Position numbers and translations under genes: made by a program
NCBI GenBank assembly: GCA_034509755.1
Contig: CM067541.1
Location: 13,380,001-13,444,000 of the forward strand
Reading direction: 5' to 3'
Source: Anisodus tanguticus
Lineage: Eukaryota; Streptophyta; Magnoliopsida; Solanales; Solanaceae
Length of the DNA stretch: 64,000 bases
The notes under the pieces: generated by a model
Seen by the model: the letters and a program-made list of their open reading frames with translations, nothing else
Database searches by the model: none
What the model was told of the DNA's origin: nothing
Part shown: one piece after another, positions 22,723 to 35,323 of the stretch
How the letters are laid out: each line of letters opens with the position of its first letter
Position numbering within the stretch: position 1 is the first letter of the stretch

Positions 22723-25361
22723 CAAGGGTGGCATATGCTGACATGACAAAACCTCATAACAGGCCTCAAAGGTGAGCAACAAGGTTAAGCCAAAGATAAA
22801 GACAGGAGAGAGCAGCGTGCTTCATGAAGGTGGAAGTGGAGATAGTCATTATCTTAACCATGCATTTCCTTCTGCTGCTCTGTCAGATCACAAGGAGGAT
22901 TCAAATTCAATTAGAGCAAGTACACCAAGGGGAGATGTTCACCCTTCTCCCTTTGGCTTATTTGCTAATCTTGCAGAAGAGGAGCATTCCACGGGGAAAC
23001 CCTCAAGAGATGCTTGGGATGAGAGTGAGGGAAAACAAGGAATTTATAAGATTATCACCTCGAAGGCAGAGGAATGGATGGCGAAGAAGAGCTTACGATG
23101 GCCATGGAAAGGTAACGAGCGAGATGCATCAGAGGCAAGGACTACACAATTTTTACGGCCTTGGCTAAACAATGACCAAAACAGTGAGTTTAATCACAGT
23201 AACGGCTATAATGCATTAAAACCAGACAATCAGCTTATTGATACTAACTGTTCAACCACCAATGAAGCTTCGGGATTCTGGTCTTCTTCATTTAATGTCG
23301 ACAGCACAAGCAGTAGTGCTGTTAATAAGGAGGACATGGATACTGACTGCCCGGATTATGAAATCTCGTGGGAGGACTTAATAATTGGACAAAATATTGG
23401 AGAATGTACGTGAAATTTCTTTTACAGGTTAAATTGTCAAGACAAGTCTATCAGTTATTCCAAACTTGATCATAGAATTTTTTGAATCAGGCAAGGATGT
23501 AGTTTACTTTGATTTTCTATTTCCAGCCATTGTAATGCTTCTGTTGTGAACAATAATCAAAAGTTAGTTCTAGTCAATTGCCCTTAAACCTTTGTATATC
23601 CATTTCCGAAGCTAACTCGTTAATTTTGCTATGAATAATCTGAACCAGCTTTATAGCTTTGATATTCTTATGCATTTGACAGTTTTTACCGTCGCCTTTT
23701 CTTTTACTTCTTCATTCTCACTTTTCGTTTTATCTGTGTTTCTCTAGGTTCTTGTAGAACCGTTTATCATGGGATGTGGTATGGATCAGTATGTTCTTTG
23801 CCTCTTCTTTTATCATTATTATTTTTGCCAAGAGTTCTTTGTCTCTTCCGTTCATTTAACTTCCCGGTGACATAATATTCTATGCAATTATTTGTCAAGT
23901 ATTTCTAGACATACTACAATGTTGATTAGATGTCATCGTATAACATATCATTTGTTCGAATGTACATTTGTAAGTTACCATTTTCCCCTTTGTAACATAA
24001 TGATTTCTTTGTTGTGCAGGATGTCGCTGTTAAAGTATTTTCCAAGCAAGAATATTCTGATGATTTGATATATTCCTTCAAACATGAGGTCAGTCTGTTT
24101 CTCATAAGCATGTGTCGAAATGCTTTTTTTTTTCCCTTGATTGGATATTGTTATTCCATAGAACTTTAAGCTATATGACCGTCATAATGACAGTCTTTCT
24201 TGCAGTTATTTTGTAGAAATTTCCATAAATTGATGTAGCTTTTAATGAGGTCTTGGATGCAGTGAACCAAAGTCAAAACTCACCAGCAATATATTGTCTA
24301 CCAATTATATGCTTTGAATTGTCGAGGAGAAGGACGGAACTGGAAGATACTCACTGAACACTAATCCAAGCTTCTTATGCTCTTTGTCACTGTGAATTCT
24401 GGAAAATTTGAACTTTTTATCGTAATCAATCCCAGTTAAAGCGGGGCCAATGCAAACAGCAATCTGCAACTGATGAGAACTAAGTGTATCTAAAATAAAA
24501 ATACCATTTTTCCAGGTCATTAGCTGCACTAGCACTAAAACAAGGAATAAAAATAGAAAGCTTTCTGTCTTAGAGTTCTTCTCTTAACTTAAGTCTTGGA
24601 AATCATTCATAGTATGTCTCAGAAAAGGTTTTGTGCCTGCGATTATCGCATGGAGACTTAAGCCTAATGCTTTCAAGTATGGTTACTAACATTATGCTTA
24701 TGCTTATTTTCTTGAAGGTGTCCCTTATGAAACGACCTTCGACATCCAAATATTCTTCTTTTCATGGGTGTAACAACTTCACCTCAACGCCTCTGCATTG
24801 TCACAGAGTTCCTTCCACGGTAATTCTCTACCTTCTTCATGCTGAATAGCCGGTTTTACAAATTAGAATGGAGAAGACGAATCCGCATGGCTTTAGACAT
24901 AGTACGTTCCTATGAGATTTGTAATACCAGTTAGTTATGTATATACATATACATATTTATATATATCCTGCCAGATTACATGCAACTCAACTATTTTACC
25001 AGTACCACTGGTTATATTAAATATTACTACCATGAGTAGCATCCATTTTTAGTATTTTTCCTTCATGTCTGGCTGATCATCAAATTCTTTCTAGTAGTTT
25101 TATAGTATTTATTTGAGATATTTGGTGCTACCAGATTTATTCTTTTAGGTTAACAATCATTTTTTTTAAAAAAAAATCAGGCTCGTGGCATGAATTATCT
25201 TCATCATTTTAACCCACCTATAGTTCATCGTGACTTGAAGTCATTAAATCTTCTTGTGGACAAGAACTGACTTTTTAAGGTCTGACTTCACTTTATCTTA
25301 CTGTTAACTTTTTTTCTCTTTCTCACCAATCTTCTCAAGTGTCTATTACTAAAGAGGTTTT

Positions 25362-25658
25362 TGAAAGTATACCTTGTTATACACGATATACACGGCATAT
25401 ACAAGGCATGTGTATACCGTGTAATATACGGACTGATTCCGTGATATACATGCTAAGTATATCATGGTTTGGAGTATATTTGACAACATAGTATTTGTAT
25501 TTAATTAGCATTGTACACTTACCATAATTGTAGAATTTTTGTATTTATAGAATAGAGTTTTAGGAGTAGAATAGGAATATGATTTTCATATTATGGAAAT
25601 TGTAAATTGTATATATACTCATTCATTAATGAAAATAATCAAGGGATTATTTTTTTCA
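25362..25658 (+). repeat. 5' LTR of the intron-8 copia element (297 bp)
   Basis: Starts TGAAAGTATACC and ends TTTTTCA directly before the primer-binding site. It matches 31829-32136. Dense atatacacg/cggcatatac motifs form imperfect palindromes in the first 100 bp. Confidence 0.9.
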
Positions 25659-25811
25659 TGGTATCAGAAGTCTAGGTCTCACATACCTCCTTCCCCAAAA
25701 GTTTTCGATACTCTCGGCTTCCTCGAAATCCGAGCCCCTTCCTCGGTTTCCGAGCTGATTTTTACCTCCTCTCTTCCCAAATTTTCTTCTCAATCCCTTT
25801 GTTCTTTTGTT

Positions 25812-26906
25812 ATGTCGATGTCTAAGAACATATTTCATCCTGCCCTTACTATTTCCAACATCAAGAACCACATCCCTATTGTTCTTGAGATGGAAAACAT
25901 CCAGTATGTGACGTGGGCAGAGTTGTTCAAAATTCACACAATCTCACATCAAGTTCTCCATCACATAATTCCTCCCGCTAGCCCTACTCCCACGGAGGAT
26001 CCTCATTTATGGATTACTCTTGATGCTACCGTCCTTCAGTGGATTTATTCCATTATTTCTACCGACCTTTTACAAACTATCATTGAGCCAGACACTACAG
26101 CTATGGCTACATGGAATAGATTGTGTGATAAATTCAGGATAACCAACATTCCCGAGTTGTCACCCTTGAGTAGGAATTTTCACAAGTCAACATGGAAGAT
26201 TTTTCGAATGTTTCAGCTTATTATAAATGGCTCAAGGAATTGGCAGACCAACTCCGTAACGTTGGAGCGCCTGTTACCAATAATCGTCTTGTTCTACAAA
26301 TGGTTGCATGCCTATCCGAGGCCTATAATGGCGTTGGGACATCTCCTCCGTCAAAGTAATCCACTTCCACATTTTTATCAATCTCGTTCGATGCTCACGT
26401 TAGAAGAAGCCGACTTGGCCAAAAAGGCGGCTACCGGCGCCAGTCCCGTGGTGATGATGACTTCGTCCGATAATTCTCAAGGTTTTGTTGATAATTCGGG
26501 CCAAAACTATACTCACGGTGGAGGCAAGAAGAATTGTAAAAATAATGGAAAAAATCGCGGTGGCAATCGTGGTGGTACCGGCGGTGGTGGGGGAGTCCAA
26601 AACAGTGGCGGAAGCCTCGGCACGATGGCAGTCAACCATAGGCCCCCTAGCAGTGGGGCTGGGCCAGTGGCTAGTGGCTCAACAACCCCTATTTTCCAGC
26701 CTCAACTTTCCCTGGACAGTGGTCCGTCCACCAGCCTTTCAAGCCCAATTATTCCCATCAGTCCAGTGGGTTCCGAAACAGTGTTGGGTCTGGACAGCAA
26801 GGAGGCATGGTTGGGCCTCGGCCCCCGCATGCTTTCCATTCTACGGTCCCTAATCCGATCCCGAAACCTACAGATATTGAGGCCGCCATGCCTACACATA
26901 GATTGA
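25812..26906 (+). pseudogene. copia gag, decayed
   Basis: The frame opens MSMSKNIFHPALTISNIKNH and contains LDATVLQWIYSIISTDLLQT and a Gly/Asn-rich tail (near 26520-26640), typical of the copia gag that precedes the zinc knuckle. It resembles the gag at 47116-47928. The stretch after 'RLCDKF' is frame-disrupted, so no working capsid protein is expected. Confidence 0.75.
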
Positions 26907-26919
26907 ATCCTCCAGAATT

Positions 26920-28340
26920 GGTACATGGACACTAGCGCCACTTCTCACATGACGTCGACTAAGGTACTCTCTCATCTTATTCCAATTTGAGCAAAAATTG
27001 TGGCATAATTATTGGTAATGGAAACTCAATTCCAATTCGTGGTTACGGTCATACAACTTTGTCTCCCCACATCCACCTCTTATCTTGAAAAATGCCCTCC
27101 ATGCCCCTAACTTAATTAAAAAATTTGTGTCTGTCCGTAAATTCACCACTGATAATTGGGTTTCTGTTAATTTTGATCCTTTTGGGTTTTCTGTGAAGGA
27201 TTTCAAGATGGGTATACCTCTCATGAGATGTAATAGTAGGGGAGATCTTTATCCAATCACGCCCGTATCCAGTCTCTCGAGTCAAGCCTTGCCAAATACT
27301 TTTGCAGCTCTAGCTCTTTCCTTTTGGCATGCACGTTTGGATCACCCTGGGTCGTCTATTGTTTCTTCCTTACATAAAAATAATTTTATTTCTTGTGTAG
27401 CGTAGTACTCCAATTTGTCATTCATGTCCTTTAGGAAAACATGTTAGATTACCATTTGTAGGCTCTATTTCTCGTACTCTAATTCCATTTGATATTATTC
27501 ATAGCGATTTATGGACATCTCCCCTTTTAAGTTCTGTGGGCCATTGTTATTATGTCATATTTTTGGATGATTATTCTAACTTTTTATGGACCTTTCCGTT
27601 AGCAAAAAAATCTCAAGCTTTTTCCACATTCTTAAATTTTGAGCATTCATCCGTACCCAATTCGAACGGAAATTAAAAATATTCATTGTGATAATGACAA
27701 AGAATATGATAATGAGTTGTTTCGTGAATTTTGTGAAACTAATGGCATAGTTTTTCGTTTCTCTTGTCCTCGTACGTCCTCACAAAATGGGAAAGTCGAA
27801 CGAAAAATTCATACCATTAATAATATTGTCCGAACTTTATTGATCCATGCTTCCGTACCCCTTTCATTTTGGCATCATGCTCTACAAATGATTACTTATC
27901 TTCTTAAATACTTCCTACCAAAGGGTTGGCATATGTGTCTCCTCTTAAAGTCATCTATAATAAGAATCATTCGTATTCACATCTTAGGGTCTTTGGGTGT
28001 TTATGCTATTCACTTTTTTCGTCAACTACTATTAACAAACTTCAAGCATGTTCTACCGCTTGTGTATTTTTGGATTATCCATCTAATTATCGTGGTTATA
28101 AAATGTTTTGATTTATCATCTAATAAAATCATAATTAGTCGTCATGTTATTTTTTATGAAACCCAATTTCCGTTTGCTAAATTGAGTAGTCCCGTGCCTA
28201 GTTCGTATAATTTTTTGGATGACGACGTCTCCCCGTACATTACGCACCACTTAATGGGCGGATCCAGTGACCATGACCCCCAGCAGGCCTACTTCCTGTT
28301 GGCCCACAACGTCCCACTGCCTAGATTGTCCTAGGCCCAG
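26920..28340 (+). pseudogene. copia protease/integrase region, decayed
   Basis: A pre-integrase block (NLIKKFVSVRKFTTDNWVSV, then FWHARLDHPG) lies at 27085-27405. An integrase core follows at 27660-27900 (HCDNDKEY, FRFSCPRTSSQNGKVERK). Between them the frame is broken by several stops. The protease motif is reduced to a trace near 26925. Confidence 0.7.
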
Positions 28341-28533
28341 CCATTGGGCCAGTAGTCCAGCCCACTCCCTCGCCTACTTCAGCTCCTGTTACTATTCCTG
28401 TCCCGAGTCCAGTTTCCCGTATTGGGCCAGCAGGCCCACTACCTGCTGGCCAGTCCGTCCCCCATCCGAATTTTCCCCTAAAATCACCCAATTCTCACCC
28501 TTAAATCCCCCTACCCCATAACTCAGTGTTTGC

Positions 28534-30033
28534 ATTAAATGACCCGGATTGGAAATTGGCTATGAACGACGAATATGATGCTCTTATTGAAAATAAGACG
28601 TGAAGTTGGTGCCCCGTCCTTCTGGTGTTAATATTATTCGGGCTATGTGGATTTTTACTCATAAAGATAATTCTGATGGTTCTTTTGCGCGACATAAGGC
28701 TCGTCTTGTAGGTGATGGTAAAACTCAGCAGGTTGGTGTGGATTGTGGTGAGATATTTAGTCTGGTGGTCAAATCGGCTACCATTCACATTGTTCTCAAC
28801 TTGGCTCTTTCGAAAGCATGGCACATTGATAGCTAGATGTGAAGAATGTTTTCTTACATGGTGATCTTAAGAAGACCGTTTACATGCATCAACCCTTGGG
28901 ATTTTCGAGACCCCAAATATCCGCATCATGTTTGTTTATTGAAAAAGTCCTTGTATGGGCTTAAGCAGGCCCCACGAGCCTAGTATAAGCGATTTGCAAA
29001 CTATGTATCTACTATTGGGTTTTCTCAAAGCATGTATGATAATTCTCTATTCATATATCGTCGTGGTACTTCCTTGGCATATATTTTCTTGTATGTGGAT
29101 GATATTATTTTGACAAGTTCTTCTCATGATTTACGCAAGTCTATCATGACACTACTCAATTCCGAGTTTGATATGAAAGACTTGGGGCCCTTGAGTTATT
29201 TCTTGGGGATTGTTGTCACTCGTCATACAGATGGGTTATTCTTATCACAAAGGAAGTATGCCGCTGAGATCATTGAGCAAGTTGGTATGTCCTTGTGCAA
29301 GTCTACTTCCACTCCAGTTGATACTAAACCCAAGCTGGGTGATGCGGCTGGCTCACCTTACGAGAATCCAACCCATTATCGCAGTTTTGTAGGGGCTCTT
29401 CAATATCTTACTTTCACGAGACCGAATGTTACGTATGCCGTACAACATGTGTGCTTGTTTATGCATGATCCCAGGGTTGAGCACATGAATGCACTCAAAC
29501 GCATTATTCGATTCATCCAGGGAACACTTGAATATGACTTACATTTATATCTATCATCGATGTCTACACTTATCTCGTACACATATGTTGATTGGGGTGG
29601 TTGTCCAGATACCAGACGCTCCACGTCTGGTTATTGTATGTTTCTTGGTGATAACTTGGTCTCATGGTCTGCAAAATGCCAGTCTACATTATCACGCTCT
29701 AGTGCGGAGGCCGATTATCGAGGGGTAGCCAATATGGTATCTGAATTATGTTGGTTATGTAATCTTCTTTTAGAGCTTCATTGTCCCATTCAGAAAGCTA
29801 CCTTGGTTTATTGTGATAATATTAGTGACATCTATCTTTCTGGTAATCATGTTCAACATGATATCCACTTCGTTCGAGAAAAGGTAGCTCGTGGGCAAGT
29901 ACACGTCTTACATATCCCTTCTAGGTACCAAATTGCAGACATATTTACTAAAGGTCTTCCCTCAGTACTATTTGAAGATTTTAGGGACAGTCTCAGTGTA
30001 CGACGACCGCCCGCTATGACCGTGGGGGTGTGA
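28534..30033 (+). pseudogene. copia reverse transcriptase/RNase H region with a 333-codon open stretch
   Basis: The reverse transcriptase opens near 28600 (LVPRPSGVNIIRAMWIFTHK) with breaks to about 29030. From 29032 to 30033 a single open frame covers the catalytic YVDD box (FLYVDDIILTSS), the KDLGPLSYFLGI motif and RNase H (SRSSAEADYRGVA ... YCDNIS ... ADIFTKGLPS). It ends four bases before the 3' LTR. The front half of the enzyme is broken, so activity is not expected. Confidence 0.8.
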
Positions 30034-30036
30034 AAG

Positions 30037-31205
30037 TGTAACATCCCATAATTTTGAGCAATGGTTGAGCATCTAAACGTATGCAAGTAGACCCGAGCCT
30101 CGTGGAATTTATGATATATTTACGTATGCTAATAAAGAGATTAGTATATAAAATGATGTAGCCCGAAATGATTTTGGACGTAACAAGTGTGACGACGGGG
30201 ATTGAAAATAATAGTTGTATATCCCCAAAGAGATTATGGACTAGTGTCATATCACAAAATTATGATATTGAGTATATGAAGGATTTATAAGTCATCAAGA
30301 TTTAAGTGAATTGAGATCAAAAATTAATTGTGTGTGTAATTGATTAATTGTGGGATTTATTGACAAGTGTAAGTGGAATTATGTACGTGTAATCCTTAAG
30401 TAGCTACCTAAAATGACTAAGCCTACAAACTAATGTGTTGTCGTAATTAGCAATTAAGTGGATAGAAAATTTCCTTACTAAGACTACACGTAAGATTATC
30501 AGGTAACATGTTCCATTAATATTAATATGGGGGAGGGAGTAACTCGTGAAACATTTACTAAACAAAGACCCATAAGATTTTATTAAAGGGATGGCTTACA
30601 TTGAGTTTGCAAAATGGTGATGCTGAGGCTATAAACAAAGACTCCTCCAAAGGTCCTTTTATATGAAATTAAAGCAATGCATTTCAATTGTGATTTGAAC
30701 AAGAAACGTACGATGTAGTAGTAGTACTAGGATACAAGTGCAACAACAATAATTGAAGTTTCCATTTTAAGTTCAATTTTGAGTTATTAAGCTTGGATTC
30801 AAGGTATGTTAAGGCAAATTATTTCTTTCTTTTGACATGTTCCATGTAACGAAATATAACTGTGATATTGCTCCATAAATTGTTCTACTCCTAAAAGATA
30901 AGAATATTCATATTATTGATTCATATGTTAAAAGCATGTCTAAATATGTTCCTAAGTCCTTATTGAGGCATACATAAAAGATATTGATATTCACAGTGTT
31001 AGCTAAAGGTACAAGGATATTATGTCATCCGATAAGTTCAGAATGTTTCATTGTCATTCATGCATTATACACATATAATATATTGGATCGGGTTGCACGT
31101 TCCGCAACTATTGGATCGGGTTACACATTCCGCAACACTAACATATATTGGATCAGGTTGCACGTTCCGCAACACTAACATATATTGGATCGGGTTGCAC
31201 GTTCC

Positions 31206-31244
<39 letters not shown>

Positions 31245-31828
31245 CATTTGCATTGTGTATAACATTTAGGCATATGTATTTGGGCCCTCAGAGGCATTTA
31301 CCGCTGGTCGGTTGTTTCTGTTTCAGTTATTGTTACATCCCTGTTATGTTATTATTTATGCCTGACATACTCAGTACATCAATCGTACTGATGTCCCTTT
31401 TGTCGGGGGACGCTGCGTTTCATGCCCGCATGTTTAGTTAACGAGGGTGACGGTTCGCTCTGGTAGGTTGCTAGTTCAACTGGTATTGTAGCACTCTATT
31501 TGTTTCAGAGTTGCAGTCTGGTCGTGGTATGATATTTTGTATATGCATTTGGGGTATGGCGGGGCCCTGTCCCGTCCTTGTGATGTCATGAACTCTTTAG
31601 AAGCTTGTAGACGGTTGTCATGTGTGTAGTAGTCATGTACGGCCTCGTCGGCCTTGGTGTGTGTGTGTATATATATATATATATAAGTTGGTTTTCTGAT
31701 TAAGATTTTATATAGTTCTTTTTTGGCTTAGTCCGTATTTAATTATGATTAGGTGATGATTGTATTCTTAGTGGTACCCGACGGGTAGGACCCGGGTGCC
31801 CATCGGCCCTCCGGCTTGGATCGTGACA
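30037..31828 (+). mobile_element. Gypsy solo LTR nested in the copia 3' LTR
   Basis: It starts TGTAACATCCC and ends CGTGACA, like the gypsy LTRs at 33037-35115 and 37934-39641. It is inserted six bases inside the copia 3' LTR, and GAAAG is duplicated on both sides (30032-30036, 31829-31833). No internal gypsy sequence is present, so it is a solo LTR left by LTR-LTR recombination. It contains about four ~37-bp tandem units (31083-31210) and a long (TA)n run. Confidence 0.92.
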
Positions 31829-32136
31829 GAAAGTATACCATGGTATACACGATATACATGGCATATACATGCCTTGTGTATACCGTGTATATCACGGACA
31901 TACACGGCAAATTAGTCCGTGATATACATGTCAAATATATCACGGTTTTGAGTATATTTGGCAACATAGTATTTGTATTTAATTAGCATTGTACACTTAC
32001 CATAATTGTAGCATTTTTGTATTTATAGAATACGGTTTTGGGAGTATAATTGGAATAAAATTTTCCATATTATGAAAATTGTAAATTGTATATATACTAT
32101 TCATTAATAAAAATAATCAAGAGATTATTTCTTTCA
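31829..32136 (+). repeat. Rest of the split 3' LTR of the intron-8 copia element
   Basis: It continues from GAAAGTATACC to the terminal CTTTCA. Together with TGAAAG at 30031-30036 it makes one ~309-bp LTR, homologous to 25362-25658. Confidence 0.9.
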
Positions 32137-32703
32137 GTTTTAATACGTGGGAAAAAATTCTCACCATGAAAATATATCAATAGGTTGGGGACTTTGGTCT
32201 GTCACGTCTTAAGTATGAAACGTATCTAGCAACAAAGACGGGTAAAGGAACGGTATCAGCTTGAACTCGAACCTCTTCCTTATTGTATTAATATGAGCTA
32301 TTTTAGTTCACCTGTGTTATTTGAACGCCAAGTGACTTATATCTCTTTCTACGTTAATTCTCGTGCAGCCTCAATGAATGGCTCCTGAAGTTTTCGCAGT
32401 GAACCTTCAAAATGAGAAGTATGCCAACTATGATATATATATATATTTATTTATGCAGATTCGTCCATATCTTAATGATATCAATCTTACTTTGGATGTG
32501 CATTTAGGTCTGATATATACCGTTTCGGAGTGATACTATGGGAACTCGCCACTGAAAAGATCCCTTGGGATAACCTCAACTCAATGCAGGTATTTTCATC
32601 TATCTTAAATCTCACTTGGACAACACACCATAAAATTCGATACACACAAAAAAAGCAAAAGATAAAATTAGATTATTTTGCATCATATAGTGGTATATAA
32701 AGA

Positions 32704-32898
32704 AGGGAACCTTGGTGTAACTGGTAAGTTGCTATCATGTGATCAGGATGTAGGTTCAACCCGTGGAAATAGCCTAAAAATGCAGGGTAAGACTGCGTAC
32801 AATAGACTCTTGTGGCCCGGCCATTCCCTGGATCCAGCACATAGTGGGAGCTTAATGTATTGGGCTGCCCTTTTTATTTATTTTATTTTTTATATAGC
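32704..32898 (+). mobile_element. tRNA-derived SINE in intron 11 of kinase A
   Basis: It begins agggaaccttggtgtaactg, an A-box-like start, with a B-box-like ggttcaacccg near 32753. A later stretch gactgcgtacaatagactct is typical of plant SINEs. It is flanked by a perfect 12-bp target duplication GGTATATAAAGA at 32692-32703 and 32899-32910. Kinase B intron 11 has the empty site. Confidence 0.85.
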
Positions 32899-33036
32899 GG
32901 TATATAAAGACAACTTTTTTTGCAGGTGATTGGAGCTGTAGGATTCATGAATCAGCGGCTAGATATTCCAAAGGATGTTCATCCACAGTGGGCTTCTATT
33001 ATTGAGAGCTGTTAGCATAGGTTTGCATCTTAGTTA

Positions 33037-35115
33037 TGTAACATCCCGTACTTTCGGGTTACGGTTTAAATCGCTTAGCGTATATAAATTTGCTAGGCAT
33101 GTGTAAATAGAACCGAGCGTTAGAAAAATTTATGTTATACTTATATATGCTAATAAAGAAATTAGCATATAAAGATTACACCTCGAAATAATTTTGGACG
33201 TAACAAGTATGACGGCGGGGATCGGAAATAAATTTGGTGTGTGCATAAAGAGGTTATGGACTAATGTCATATCACAAAATTATGACATTGAGTATATGAA
33301 GGTCTTATAAATCACCAATATTTAAGTGAATTGAGATCACGAAATTATTTATGTACGTGATTAATTAATTATGTGTGTGATTGATAAATTATACGGAGGC
33401 AAGTCACTTAATTAAATTAAGTGACTTGTGCATGTTGGTGCAATGTGGCGTGATTGAGATAGTTCCACCGCCAAGGTTTGGCCGGTGGAAGACAACATGA
33501 TGAGTAATCAATAAGAGCATTTAATTACTACTTAGGCATAGTATAAAAAGGATAAAAATGTGTTAAGAGTAGAGTTCATTTTATTCTTACCTTGGGAGTG
33601 ATATGTGGCTTGAGAAGTCATTTTGTAGACCAAAACAACGAACACCAACTTTTATTTCATAAGAAAATTTTAGTAACATAACGTGATAGATAAAAGATAA
33701 CTACTACACTACAATTCATTCACAATTTAGAATTCCATACCAAACCATTTGGCAAAACACTCTTTTATGTTCGCGAAAATTAGAGCAAAAATTGTAAACA
33801 ACTTGCTTATTAACCTTAAGCATAGCACAGGGTACACAACAACGTGTTTTCTCTATTATTAAGCTTGGATTCGAAGTATGTTAAGGCGAATTATTTCTTT
33901 CTTTTGGCATGTTTCATATAACAAAATAGAACCATGATATTGCTCCATAATTTATTCTACTCCTAGTAGTTAAGAATATTTATGTTATTGATTCCTATGC
34001 TAAAAGCATGTCTAAAAATGTTCCTTATTGAGGCATACGGAAAAGGTGTTGACATTCACCATGTTAGCCAAATGGGCAAGGATATTATTGTCATCCGATA
34101 AATTCAGAAAATATTTTACTGTTATTCATGCATTTTCATTTGCATTGCATTCATATATTACCATGAACCCATTGGTTCTATGCACACTACTATATGGTAA
34201 ATATTACATATATATAGGGGATATGGGGATAGGGAAAGGCATTATATACGCACACCACCTACAGCTGGTACAAATTATCACAAAAGAGTACGAAGAGGCC
34301 AATATGATGTGATGCCTGTATGACTTATTAGGATGGGTTGCACAATCTGCAACACTAACATATATTGGGACGGGTTGCACGATCCGCAACACTAACATAT
34401 ATTGGGACGGGTTGCACGATCCGCAACACTAACATATATATACCGCACTTGAATCATGCATATATTCGTTAACCATTACATGGTATGATGCCCACAGAGG
34501 CTGTCATGATAAGGAAATTGCCCGATGATGCCAATGAATATGGACACTGCATTGTGCATAACATGTAGCCAAGTGTATTAGGGCCCTCAGAGGCAGTTAT
34601 TGTTGGTCAATTGTTTATGTTTCAGTTATCGGTATGTTCCTGTTATGCTGTTATTTATGCCTGACATACCCAGTACATCAGTCGTACTGACGTCCCTTTT
34701 GTCGGGGGACGCTGCGTTTCATGTCCGCAGATTCGCATAGGCAAGGCGACGGCCCACGTGAATAGGTTGCAGATTTCAACGGATATTTGGACACACTCCT
34801 CTCTTTCCGGAGTGTCAGTCTGATTTTGGTATGATACAGTTTTGCGTGTCTATATGGGTATGGCGGGGCCTTATCCCGACCTGCTGATGTTGTGTACTCT
34901 CTTAGAGGCTTGTAGACAGGTGTCCTGTGTCTAGTAGTCTTGTATGGCCTTGTCGGCCTTGGTATATGTATATATATAAGATGGTTATCTGGATTTTCAT
35001 AATTTTCTTTCGGCTTAGTCCGTAATTAATTACGATTAGATGTTCATTGTAAGAATGGCGGTAGCCGACGGGTGGGATCCGGCGCCGTCGCGGCCCTACG
35101 GGTTGGGTCATGACA
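33037..35115 (+). repeat. 5' LTR of the gypsy element (2079 bp)
   Basis: Starts TGTAACATCCCG and ends GGTCATGACA before the primer-binding site. It contains three ~37-bp tandem units around 34331-34438 (gacgggttgcac ... cgcaacactaacatat). Confidence 0.88.
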
Positions 35116-35323
35116 AACTTGGTATCAAAGCATGTCTGTCCTAGGGAGTCTACAAGCCGTGTCTAGTAGAGTCTTGTTTATGGGTATGTTGTGCACCATA
35201 CTTATAAACAGGAGGTTATCTGATATTTTAGGGATGGTTTCTATATTTCATCTCATAAATCATGCTATAGAATTGAGTTGTAAGTATTTCACTCCTAATC
35301 TTTTCATGCTTGTGATTCCAGCG

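Larger units (their letters stand above)
25362..32136 (+). mobile_element. Ty1/copia retrotransposon in intron 8 of kinase A
   Basis: The termini are TGAAAG at the left and CTTTCA at the right, and the host repeat GTTTT flanks both ends (25357-25361 and 32137-32141). The empty site is seen in kinase B intron 8 (about 60030-60045), proving insertion after the gene duplicated or on this copy only. The 5' LTR is followed by a tRNA-Met type primer site (tggtatcagaag) and the 3' LTR is preceded by the purine tract gtgggggtg. Order inside: gag, protease relic, integrase, reverse transcriptase, RNase H, as in copia; gag type suggests the Ale/Retrofit branch (uncertain). Many stops and frameshifts. 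Its 3' LTR is split by a gypsy solo LTR at 30037-31828. Confidence 0.92.

Noticed and set aside
25656..25937. 93-codon minus-strand frame in the copia gag region
   Set aside because: It is a shadow of the sense gag frame.
31083..31210. Regularly spaced repeats resembling a CRISPR array
   Set aside because: The units are directly abutting parts of a plant gypsy LTR, with no variable spacers.
32745..32765. tRNA-like B box as a tRNA gene
   Set aside because: It belongs to a SINE with a clear 12-bp target duplication and no cloverleaf.
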